This document shows positions 1 through 5,902 of a DNA stretch of 5,902 nucleotides, in pieces. A program made the translations under genes and the position numbers. Location of the stretch: positions 32,566 through 38,467 of the forward strand of contig DUJJ01000169.1 in assembly GCA_013329865.1 (NCBI GenBank), written 5' to 3'. Numbering within the stretch: position 1 is the first letter of the stretch; the number at the start of each line of letters is the position of its first letter. The stretch is from Candidatus Poseidoniaceae archaeon. GTDB lineage: Archaea; Thermoplasmatota; Poseidoniia; Poseidoniales; Poseidoniaceae. The notes beneath the pieces are model-generated. The model made no database searches. It had not been told where the DNA came from and saw only the letters and a program-made list of their open reading frames with translations.

Positions 1-1398
1 ATGACGGCGAGCATCGTCACCCCAGGAATGCAAATATCAACCACCGCCGAATGTGAGGCAGGTGAAGGAACTGTAGAAGTCGATGGCAGAATAATGGCCA
101 CCATGATTGGGACCTTCGAAATAAACGAAGGTATTGGCACAGTCGTTCCCGTCAAGCAGGTAGTCACACCAGTTGTCGGTGACACCGTTATTTGTGAAAT
201 TGAAAAACTGAACGAAAAGAATGGTGAAGCTAGAATACTATGCATCGAAGGGAAACCCGGTGATTTACTACCTGAGCACCTCTATGGTCACTTCCACGTT
301 ACAGGATTAGTCGACCGGTATATGCACCAAACAGCAGATGCAGTTAGAAGACGGGATATTTGTCGGGCGTTGATCAAGGAGGTATCCCCCGTAGTCAGAA
401 TAGATTTCCGGGAACGCAACGATTGTGGCGTGCTCAACGCTATTTGTCCATCCTGCGGTGACGGATTAATTGCTGAATCACAGGGCGATTGGAACGTTAA
501 CTGCCTAAGTTGCAATTATCGTTCATTTAGAGCACTGGCTGACAATTTCCAAGCAGGTTGGGCAAAGCTTGACCAGGGTGCCAGCGTATTGAATAACTCA
601 GGTAAGCGCTGGGGCAGCGAAGCTGAGGCAATGTTCGCTAAAGGCCCGTCAGGTCGGGCAACATTCATTGCCGAAGATTTCCGTGAAGATGGTCGAGAAC
701 GCAGTTACTTCCGCTTCGAAGGACAGCAAAGTGGTGGCGGTCAGAGACAAAGGGCTAAACCCGGCTGTAAGTTATTCGTTGGTGGACTACCAAGAGAGAC
801 CGGCACTGAAGAGTTACGCGCGATGTTTGCTAAGTTCGGCGACATGGTAGACTGCTTTGTCCCAACGGATGATAGTGGTGTAAACCGAGGCTTCGGTTTC
901 GTTACTTACAATGAAAAATCCTTTGCTGAAGCGGCGGCAAAAGAACTCGATGGGACGCGAATTAATGGCCGTCGAATCGGAGTTCGTGATGCTGATAGCA
1001 ACGATAAGAAAGGCAAGAATAAACCTCGCAGAGACCCTGATGGTATGAAGTTCTATGTGGGCAATTTACCTTTCAAAGCAGAGGCAGACTCCTTAAAAGA
1101 ATTGTTTGGTAAATTGGCCACAGTAGTTGATGTAAACATCATCACTGACAACGGTGGAAGACCGAAAGGATTCGCTTTCATAACAGTCAAAGAAAAGGAC
1201 AAAGGCGACGAAATTATTCAGCAATTAAATGGTACAGAAATCATGGGCAGAAAGATTCGAGTTGATATTTCACAAAAGAAAACCGGCGGACAAAACTCCG
1301 GTAAATCAAAGAAGAGTTCTAGGGAATTAAGAGCGATACGTGAAGAGTCTGAGGGTGGTAAAAAGCCAAAGCGTAAGCCCCGACACAAGAAGGATTGA
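1..1398 (+). CDS. csl4: Archaeal exosome subunit Csl4 fused to two RRM domains
   Basis: Csl4 forms part of the RNA-binding cap of the archaeal exosome, the cytoplasmic 3'-5' RNA-degrading and tailing complex, and helps recruit DnaG. Residues 1-50 look like the Csl4 N-terminal domain (TPGM near residue 7, then the AGEGTVEVDGRI segment at 20-31 typical of the family). Residues about 55-140 fit the S1 fold. A zinc ribbon follows with C149, C152, C168 and C171 (CPSC...CLSC). Archaeal Csl4 usually ends soon after this, near 180-200 residues. Here the protein runs on to 465: a linker (about 185-255, Gly/Gln/Arg-rich at its end), RRM1 (RNP2 KLFVGGLP at 257-264, RNP1 RGFGFVTY at 296-303), RRM2 (RNP2 KFYVGNLP at 350-357, RNP1 KGFAFITV at 389-396) and a strongly basic Lys/Arg/Ser tail (425-465). 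The reading frame is uninterrupted, so this is a true fusion as sequenced. The ATG at base 1 gives a full N-terminal domain, but nothing upstream is visible. The extra RRMs probably add RNA-binding capacity to the exosome cap (inference). Confidence 0.9.
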   Translation: MTASIVTPGMQISTTAECEAGEGTVEVDGRIMATMIGTFEINEGIGTVVPVKQVVTPVVGDTVICEIEKLNEKNGEARILCIEGKPGDLLPEHLYGHFHVTGLVDRYMHQTADAVRRRDICRALIKEVSPVVRIDFRERNDCGVLNAICPSCGDGLIAESQGDWNVNCLSCNYRSFRALADNFQAGWAKLDQGASVLNNSGKRWGSEAEAMFAKGPSGRATFIAEDFREDGRERSYFRFEGQQSGGGQRQRAKPGCKLFVGGLPRETGTEELRAMFAKFGDMVDCFVPTDDSGVNRGFGFVTYNEKSFAEAAAKELDGTRINGRRIGVRDADSNDKKGKNKPRRDPDGMKFYVGNLPFKAEADSLKELFGKLATVVDVNIITDNGGRPKGFAFITVKEKDKGDEIIQQLNGTEIMGRKIRVDISQKKTGGQNSGKSKKSSRELRAIREESEGGKKPKRKPRHKKD

Positions 1399-1423
1399 AA
1401 ATCTCGAACCGTCAGTCGCACCC

Positions 1424-3199
1424 ATGGTCGAGTCTAGCTCACCGAAATGGTTAGTGCTAGACGGGTATGAGGATGAACCTGCGGCATTTGGCGTGCCGCC
1501 TTATGTCGGATTTCACATACGGTATTTGTGTGGAGTCCTTGAACAACATAAAATCGATTACCAATATATGACCATTGACCAATGGCGTAATTATGTCAGA
1601 GACAATGAGGCACCTGCGGCTGGTGATTTACTCAGCAACATCACTGGATTTGCCTGCATCGCTGGCGCAGTTGTTCCCGGAAAATACCTACGAGGTACAC
1701 CTATCTCAATAAACGAAATGAACGATATCATTACTTTACTTCCGAGCGAAATACCTGCAATATTAGGCGGCTGGGCAATCAGAGGTTGGCGCCATCAAGG
1801 ATGGAATCCACTCAGGAAAAACCTGTTCTTATCCCTACGGGACACTGACGCTACGCTACATCACTTTCTACAGCATGGCAAGTGGAAACATTGCCGAAGA
1901 ACCGCTGAGCAATGGACGGTTTGGGCGCAGGCCGGGGCTAAGAGTAATGCCGTCAAATTTCACCCTGACTTAGGCACAGAAGAAAATCCCGGACCGCTTA
2001 CATTTGAAGTCGAAGTATACCAAGGCTGCGTGCGATATAAGCGCGGTTGCAAATTTTGTATCGAACCAAAAAAGGGAGTTCCAATTTGGCGACATCCAGA
2101 AGACATCATTGAGGAGGTGAGAATTGCCCATGACCTGGGTGTTAAGCATGTCCGCTTGGGTGGTATGACAGATACTTACACCTACATGGCTGATGGCGTT
2201 GTCGAATTGGAATACCCAGTGCCAAATCCAGAACCAATTGCTAAGTTATTACACGGATTAAGGGAAGATGATAGATTAGGAATACTGCATACTGATAACG
2301 GTAACCCATCGATAATTGCTGAAAATCTTGAGCCTAGTGAAGCGATAACCAAGACCCTAGTCGAGACACTATCTGATGGTGCAGTACTGTCATTTGGGCT
2401 CGAATCAGCCGACCGAGCAGTGCATGAAGCAAACTGGTTGAACTGTGACCCCAAGCAACTGAAAACCGCAATCAGACTAATCAACAAATATGGTTCGGAA
2501 CGAGGCTCCCGGGGTTTGCCAAAATTGCTTCCTGGGCTTAATTTCATCGCTGGCCTGAATGGTGAAACCTCAACAACTTACGAACAAAACCTAGCTCTTC
2601 TCAGGGATATAAGAAATGAAAATCTGCTTCTCAGAAGAATCAATATTCGGCAGGTCGAAGGGGCTGGTTTCCAAGGTATTATTGAAACCGATTTCGGCAA
2701 TTTTAAGCAGGTAGTTAGGGATGAAATAGACACTCCGCTGCTTGAGGAGTTATTTCCCATGGGCGAGATTTTACGAGACATAAGATGGGAATCACACAAT
2801 GGTAGAACCAGATTACCAAGCCACTTGGAATCGCCTCACATTGATGAGGACATCAGAGGTAAGGCTGGTATTACCTTCGGCAGACAAATAGGAGCATATC
2901 CGATTCTAATCGGTGCGGAATATCTAATCCCGCTAGAAACCACCTCTGACATCATCGTTACCGGCCACGGTGCCCGGTCAATAACTGGTATTGAGTGCAC
3001 GCTTGATTTAGATACCGTCAGCGAAAAACAACTTGCAGCAATACCGGGAATAGGTGGTAAATCGGCTTGGAAATTAATTAGCGAGCGGGTCAAACTAAAG
3101 CGGAAAGATCCGACAAAATCATTCGCTGATACGCAGACGTGGTTCTCAAGTGCTGGTTTAGTTTGGCAGGATAATCTAGCAAAATATTTCGCGGTGTGA
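1424..3199 (+). CDS. Radical SAM protein with C-terminal helix-hairpin-helix (COG1031-like)
   Basis: This is a 591-residue iron-sulfur enzyme of unknown reaction, resembling the archaeal radical SAM/HhH family COG1031. The N-terminal part (about 1-190) resembles the Rossmann-like domain preceding the radical SAM barrel in this group, with VPPYVGFHIRYLCG early on and VPGKYLRGTP near residue 90. I see no D-x-H-x-x-G cobalamin-binding motif. The cluster-binding cysteines are C202, C209 and C212, a C-x6-C-x2-C spacing in place of the classical C-x3-C-x2-C. Barrel landmarks follow: LHTDNGNP at 288-295 and GLESAD at 325-330. After the barrel come FGRQIGAYP at 485-493, a short beta-rich segment, and an HhH motif with IPGIGGK at 540-546, which suggests nucleic acid binding. 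I chose the ATG at 1424, 25 bp after gene 1; the family-like N-terminus (PKWLVLDGYEDEP) begins right after it. An in-frame GTG at 1340 would add 28 unconvincing residues inside gene 1. It probably shares a transcript with the exosome gene. A role in RNA or DNA modification is possible but is inference. Confidence 0.87.
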   Translation: MVESSSPKWLVLDGYEDEPAAFGVPPYVGFHIRYLCGVLEQHKIDYQYMTIDQWRNYVRDNEAPAAGDLLSNITGFACIAGAVVPGKYLRGTPISINEMNDIITLLPSEIPAILGGWAIRGWRHQGWNPLRKNLFLSLRDTDATLHHFLQHGKWKHCRRTAEQWTVWAQAGAKSNAVKFHPDLGTEENPGPLTFEVEVYQGCVRYKRGCKFCIEPKKGVPIWRHPEDIIEEVRIAHDLGVKHVRLGGMTDTYTYMADGVVELEYPVPNPEPIAKLLHGLREDDRLGILHTDNGNPSIIAENLEPSEAITKTLVETLSDGAVLSFGLESADRAVHEANWLNCDPKQLKTAIRLINKYGSERGSRGLPKLLPGLNFIAGLNGETSTTYEQNLALLRDIRNENLLLRRINIRQVEGAGFQGIIETDFGNFKQVVRDEIDTPLLEELFPMGEILRDIRWESHNGRTRLPSHLESPHIDEDIRGKAGITFGRQIGAYPILIGAEYLIPLETTSDIIVTGHGARSITGIECTLDLDTVSEKQLAAIPGIGGKSAWKLISERVKLKRKDPTKSFADTQTWFSSAGLVWQDNLAKYFAV

Positions 3200-3207
3200 A
3201 TCCGAGT

Positions 3208-3221
3208 AAAAATCATTTATT
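3208..3221 (+). promoter_or_regulatory. Possible TATA-like element before the glycosylase gene
   Basis: An A/T-rich stretch (aaaaatcatttatt) lies in the 42-bp gap between the radical SAM gene and the glycosylase gene. It is centred about 26 bp before the ATG at 3242, the usual distance between an archaeal TATA box and a transcription start. This would fit a leaderless transcript beginning at or near the start codon. It is a poor match to a canonical archaeal TATA box and I see no clear BRE, so it may be chance. Confidence 0.22.
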
Positions 3222-3241
3222 CCCCGGCATCCTAGAGAATC

Positions 3242-4012
3242 ATGACCGTAGTTGATGAGTTAATTGCTGCCGCAAAACGGCTCTCACTATTATGTGACGA
3301 AGAAATCGGTCTAATCGAGAAAAAAACCATCGTTGCTCATGCGACAAATCCATTGAATTATGCTTGGCAGCACCACGAACAGTTTCTACGCAATTGGGGT
3401 GGGCTTGGCGCCAAAACTTTGTTGTTGGGGATGAATCCTGGACCTTGGGGCATGGCGCAGAGTGGAGTTCCGTTTGGCTCAACAGAGATTGCTAAGAAGC
3501 AATTACAAATCAAACCTCACAAACTTACCACGCCAGCAAATGCCCACCCTAAACGTCCAGTCGTCGGACTAGATTTAGCACGTCAAGAAATCTCTGGTCA
3601 ACGATTGTGGTCTCTAATGTTTGACTATTATGGCGATGGACAGTCTGTATTCTCCAATATCTTTGTTGTCAATCACTGTCCATTGCTACTGCTGGGTGAA
3701 AGCGGCAAAAATCTGACTCCAGATAACCTGCCAGCATCGGTTATGAAGCCTATTCTCGATGCTTGTGATAAACATCTACAGCAAGTCGTGGAGATCATGG
3801 GAATTACGCGCATTATTGGCGTTGGTAAATATGCTGAGAAACGGGCTTGTCTAGCATTCAAGGCTGATAAAACGGGCCTTGGAACAACCCTAGGTGGTCA
3901 GAAAATCAGCATCACTACCTGCTGGCATCCCAGCCCAGCCAGTCCACTAGCGAATCGAAACGATGGCGCTGATTGGCGAGCAAATGTGATTTCAGTGCTA
4001 GAAAATGGGTAA
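3242..4012 (+). CDS. SMUG1-family (family 3) uracil-DNA glycosylase
   Basis: This enzyme removes uracil, and in this family often oxidised pyrimidines such as 5-hydroxymethyluracil, from DNA to start base excision repair. The 256 residues are close to the length of vertebrate SMUG1 (about 270). Motif 1 is GMNPGPWGMAQSGVPFG at 63-79. By alignment from memory, N65 matches the water-activating Asn85 of human SMUG1, G67 matches Gly87 and F78 matches the uracil-stacking Phe98. HPKRPVVGLD (102-111) and SGQRLWSL (118-125) are also family signatures. NHCPLLLLGESGKNLTP (144-160) contains the base-contacting Asn, N144. Motif 2 is HPSPASPLANRN (229-240), with H229 as the catalytic His. All expected active-site residues are present and the frame is intact, so it is probably functional. 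The vertebrate Arg thought to act as a DNA wedge in motif 2 is Ala233 here. The ATG at 3242 lies 42 bp after the previous stop and leaves a natural helical N-terminus; no clear Shine-Dalgarno precedes it. SMUG-type enzymes are known from animals and some bacteria, so an apparently archaeal copy suggests transfer. Confidence 0.92.
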   Translation: MTVVDELIAAAKRLSLLCDEEIGLIEKKTIVAHATNPLNYAWQHHEQFLRNWGGLGAKTLLLGMNPGPWGMAQSGVPFGSTEIAKKQLQIKPHKLTTPANAHPKRPVVGLDLARQEISGQRLWSLMFDYYGDGQSVFSNIFVVNHCPLLLLGESGKNLTPDNLPASVMKPILDACDKHLQQVVEIMGITRIIGVGKYAEKRACLAFKADKTGLGTTLGGQKISITTCWHPSPASPLANRNDGADWRANVISVLENG

Positions 4013-4061
4013 TAGTTGGCAAAATCGGCAGGCGCAGGTTTCAAGTGCTCCCCACTACACT

Positions 4062-4066
4062 AGGTG
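4062..4066 (+). promoter_or_regulatory. Weak Shine-Dalgarno-like site before the acyl-CoA synthetase
   Basis: The pentamer aggtg could pair with the 16S rRNA 3' end, but it ends only 3 nt before the ATG at 4070, closer than usual. It overlaps an in-frame TAG (4061-4063) and an alternative GTG start (4064), which limits how far upstream the next gene can begin. It may be coincidental. Confidence 0.2.
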
Positions 4067-4069
4067 TTC

Positions 4070-5902
4070 ATGGCAGAAGAGAAGATGGCATGGGCCCGAC
4101 AGCCCGACGACCGACAATGGAATGGACCAGAGGGCGACGACCCGCGTACTCTGTATCAGATGTTGATGACTAGCGTAGAGCGATTCGGTAATGAACCGTG
4201 TTTTGGTTACATACCGGAACCTGGTATGGCCAGAGTTCACCTCGATTACAATGAGTTTGGCGAACTTTCTACCTCGGTAGCAAAACGTCTCAATGACCTC
4301 GGCGTAAAAGCTGGAGAAAGGGTAGCAATAATTCTTGACAACAGCGTTGAGTGGGCTGCTCTGTCTTATGGAGCGAACGCCATCGGTGCTGCATACACCG
4401 CTATGTACACTCATCAGCATGGTGGCGAATGGGTATACATTCTCAATGATTCAACACCTGCCATTTTGGCAGTTGCTGGTGTGGAAACGCTTGACAAACT
4501 GGTCGACAATCTAGGCGATGATGCCGCAGCATATCCACCATGTGGTATTATTCTGTTAGGCGATGAAGAGGCCAATAAACTGCCTCCAGAAGGCGTGGCA
4601 GTACACAAATGGAGTGAGTTTGTCGCCGCTGGTAGGGCTAGTGAGAATGATTTCACTGTCGCTGACGACCCATTTGCACTAAATACCCTCATATACACTT
4701 CAGGAACTACTGGTAATCCAAAAGGTGTAATGTTGACCAACTGGAATACCCTCTCTAACATCTTGTGTGTTCAATCTGCGTTCAAAATCTATGTCGGGGA
4801 CAAAAACGCAGCTTTCCTTCCTTGGGCCCACTCCTTTGGCAGCACCTTCGATTTGCACTGGATGATTCGCTGTGGCGTTCATATCAATCTAATCTCAGAT
4901 TTGACCAAGATAGCTGATGAATGTATCGAGATTAAACCTGCAGTATTGTTAGCTGTTCCAAGGGTCTGGAACAAATTCTACGATCGTGTCAACAGCCAGT
5001 TTAATGCTGCTACTGGCCTCAAGAAAATCTTCATCCGCAATGCAAAGAAGCATGCAGCACAACGAATCGCTAAGGCTGGCGTAGATTGCGATGCCGTGCC
5101 ACCAACCAAGTTCTTTGACAAGCTGTTTGACAAACTAGTGTGGAAGAAAGTTCGTGCCCGATTTGGTGGCAATATTCGCTTCTGTATGTCTGGTGCCGCT
5201 GCGCTCTCACCCGACGTTGCTGAATTTATCCAAATGGTTGGATTCAGTTGCTATGAAGGATACGGTTTGACTGAAACTGCACCGTTAGTAGCGGCCAATG
5301 GTTGGGCAGGGCTTGGAAAGTCTAGGCTGCGCACTGTGGGTCTAGTTGCTAATGGAGTAAAAGTCACCATCGATACCGATGCATGGGATGACCCAGACCG
5401 AGCTGACGAAGGAGAAATTATCGTTCATGGACCAAACGTCATGAAGGGTTACTGGAATAACGAAGCGGCAACTAATGAAGTCCTTATTGAGCCGGGCGTA
5501 TTCAGGACGGGGGACTTGGGGAAACTAGACAAAGATGGCTACCTAGCCATCACCGGTCGAGTCAAGAGTCAGTTCAAACTTGAAAACGGCAAGTATGTTT
5601 CACCAGCCCCACTTGAGGAGAACCTCAAACTATCTCCACTTGTCGAGCAGGCTGTGCTCGATGGTCGCAACATGAAGAATACCTACCTTATTGTGCATCC
5701 AAACATGGAAGCCATGAAGGCTGCAATGAGCGGTGCTGGAGTGGACACATCGGGCAGTGATGCAGATATCTGTGGACGCCAATCAACTCGGGATTGGTTG
5801 CTCGGAGAACTGAAGGCTAAGAACATGACTGCTCCGGCTTGGAAAGGCTATGAAGTTGCAACTAGCATAATTCTCGATCCTGTCGAGTGGAGCACTGACA
5901 AC
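4070..5902 (+). CDS. Long-chain fatty acyl-CoA synthetase, AMP-forming (3' partial)
   Basis: This enzyme activates fatty acids with ATP and CoA through an acyl-adenylate, feeding lipid synthesis or beta-oxidation. The visible 611 residues belong to the ANL superfamily, long-chain (COG1022-like) branch. The phosphate-binding loop is YTSGTTGNPKG at 209-219. Other motifs are LPWAHSFG (250-257), SGAAALSP (374-381), EGYGLTET (396-403), the ribose-binding Asp in FRTGDLG (D482) and the hinge region TGR (R497). These are followed by KLENGKYVSP (503-512), a signature of the long-chain branch. The reading frame stays open to the last base of the window. The C-terminal motif with the adenylation lysine, usually followed by only a few tens of residues, is not yet reached, so roughly the last 30-50 residues probably lie outside. 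In-frame stops at 4013 and 4061 restrict the start to GTG 4064 or ATG 4070; I prefer the ATG. No signal peptide or membrane segment is evident. Chain-length preference cannot be told from the sequence. Confidence 0.92.
   Translation, partial: MAEEKMAWARQPDDRQWNGPEGDDPRTLYQMLMTSVERFGNEPCFGYIPEPGMARVHLDYNEFGELSTSVAKRLNDLGVKAGERVAIILDNSVEWAALSYGANAIGAAYTAMYTHQHGGEWVYILNDSTPAILAVAGVETLDKLVDNLGDDAAAYPPCGIILLGDEEANKLPPEGVAVHKWSEFVAAGRASENDFTVADDPFALNTLIYTSGTTGNPKGVMLTNWNTLSNILCVQSAFKIYVGDKNAAFLPWAHSFGSTFDLHWMIRCGVHINLISDLTKIADECIEIKPAVLLAVPRVWNKFYDRVNSQFNAATGLKKIFIRNAKKHAAQRIAKAGVDCDAVPPTKFFDKLFDKLVWKKVRARFGGNIRFCMSGAAALSPDVAEFIQMVGFSCYEGYGLTETAPLVAANGWAGLGKSRLRTVGLVANGVKVTIDTDAWDDPDRADEGEIIVHGPNVMKGYWNNEAATNEVLIEPGVFRTGDLGKLDKDGYLAITGRVKSQFKLENGKYVSPAPLEENLKLSPLVEQAVLDGRNMKNTYLIVHPNMEAMKAAMSGAGVDTSGSDADICGRQSTRDWLLGELKAKNMTAPAWKGYEVATSIILDPVEWSTDN

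Noticed and set aside
1340..1423. Upstream GTG extension of the radical SAM gene overlapping the end of csl4
   Set aside because: The extra 28 residues lie in the region coding the basic Csl4 tail and do not look like family sequence; ATG 1424 fits the expected N-terminus.
2111..2132. Strong SD-like gaggaggtga followed 9 nt later by ATG at 2130, as if an internal gene starts
   Set aside because: The ATG frame closes after about a dozen codons, and the purine run simply encodes Glu-Glu-Val of the radical SAM protein.
2836..3216. Minus-strand 126-codon open frame opposite the radical SAM C-terminus
   Set aside because: Antisense to the conserved HhH region with no motif or start signal.
4013..4069. 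Possible terminator or small RNA in the 57-bp gap before the synthetase
   Set aside because: No T-run and no convincing hairpin could be found by eye.
3973..4173. A 66-codon + strand frame spanning the end of the glycosylase gene and the start of the synthetase gene
   Set aside because: It overlaps two well-supported genes in another frame and shows no recognisable motif.
4055..4420. Minus-strand 121-codon open frame over the synthetase start
   Set aside because: Antisense to a clear adenylating enzyme, low-complexity composition and no domain; a shadow of the real gene.
1..5902. CRISPR arrays, insertion sequences, tRNA genes or large direct/inverted repeats
   Set aside because: Nearly every base lies in one of four intact coding frames and no repeat or RNA-gene pattern was seen on either strand.

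Overview
The window looks like archaeal, most likely euryarchaeal, chromosomal DNA. It carries four co-directional genes on the + strand with short gaps (25, 42 and 57 bp). The archaeal assignment rests on gene 1, an archaeal exosome cap subunit (Csl4: N-terminal domain, S1-like region, zinc ribbon), and gene 2, a radical SAM protein of the archaeal COG1031 type with a C-terminal helix-hairpin-helix. A planktonic marine lineage (Poseidoniia, Marine Group II/III) is my best guess. It rests on the mix of archaeal information-processing proteins with bacterial/eukaryote-like ones (RRM domains, SMUG-type uracil-DNA glycosylase, long-chain acyl-CoA synthetase), not on any marker gene.

Layout: 1-1398 is Csl4 fused to two RNA recognition motifs and a basic tail. 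1424-3199 is a radical SAM/HhH protein with an unusual C-x6-C-x2-C cluster motif. 3242-4012 is a SMUG1-family uracil-DNA glycosylase. 4070-5902 is a long-chain fatty acyl-CoA synthetase that runs off the right edge shortly before its expected C-terminus. There are no tRNA or rRNA genes, mobile elements, CRISPR arrays or large repeats, and no gene-free stretch over 60 bp.

The first two genes are probably co-transcribed. Both carry nucleic-acid-binding modules (S1/Zn ribbon/RRM, and HhH), which would fit a shared role in RNA metabolism, but that is inference. The glycosylase is a base-excision-repair enzyme and the synthetase belongs to lipid metabolism; neither has an obvious functional tie to its neighbours. 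Ribosome-binding sites are absent or weak before all internal starts, consistent with leaderless or non-Shine-Dalgarno initiation.

The most unusual items are the Csl4-RRM-RRM fusion, the SMUG1-type glycosylase in an apparently archaeal context, and the uncharacterised radical SAM/HhH enzyme directly downstream of the exosome subunit.
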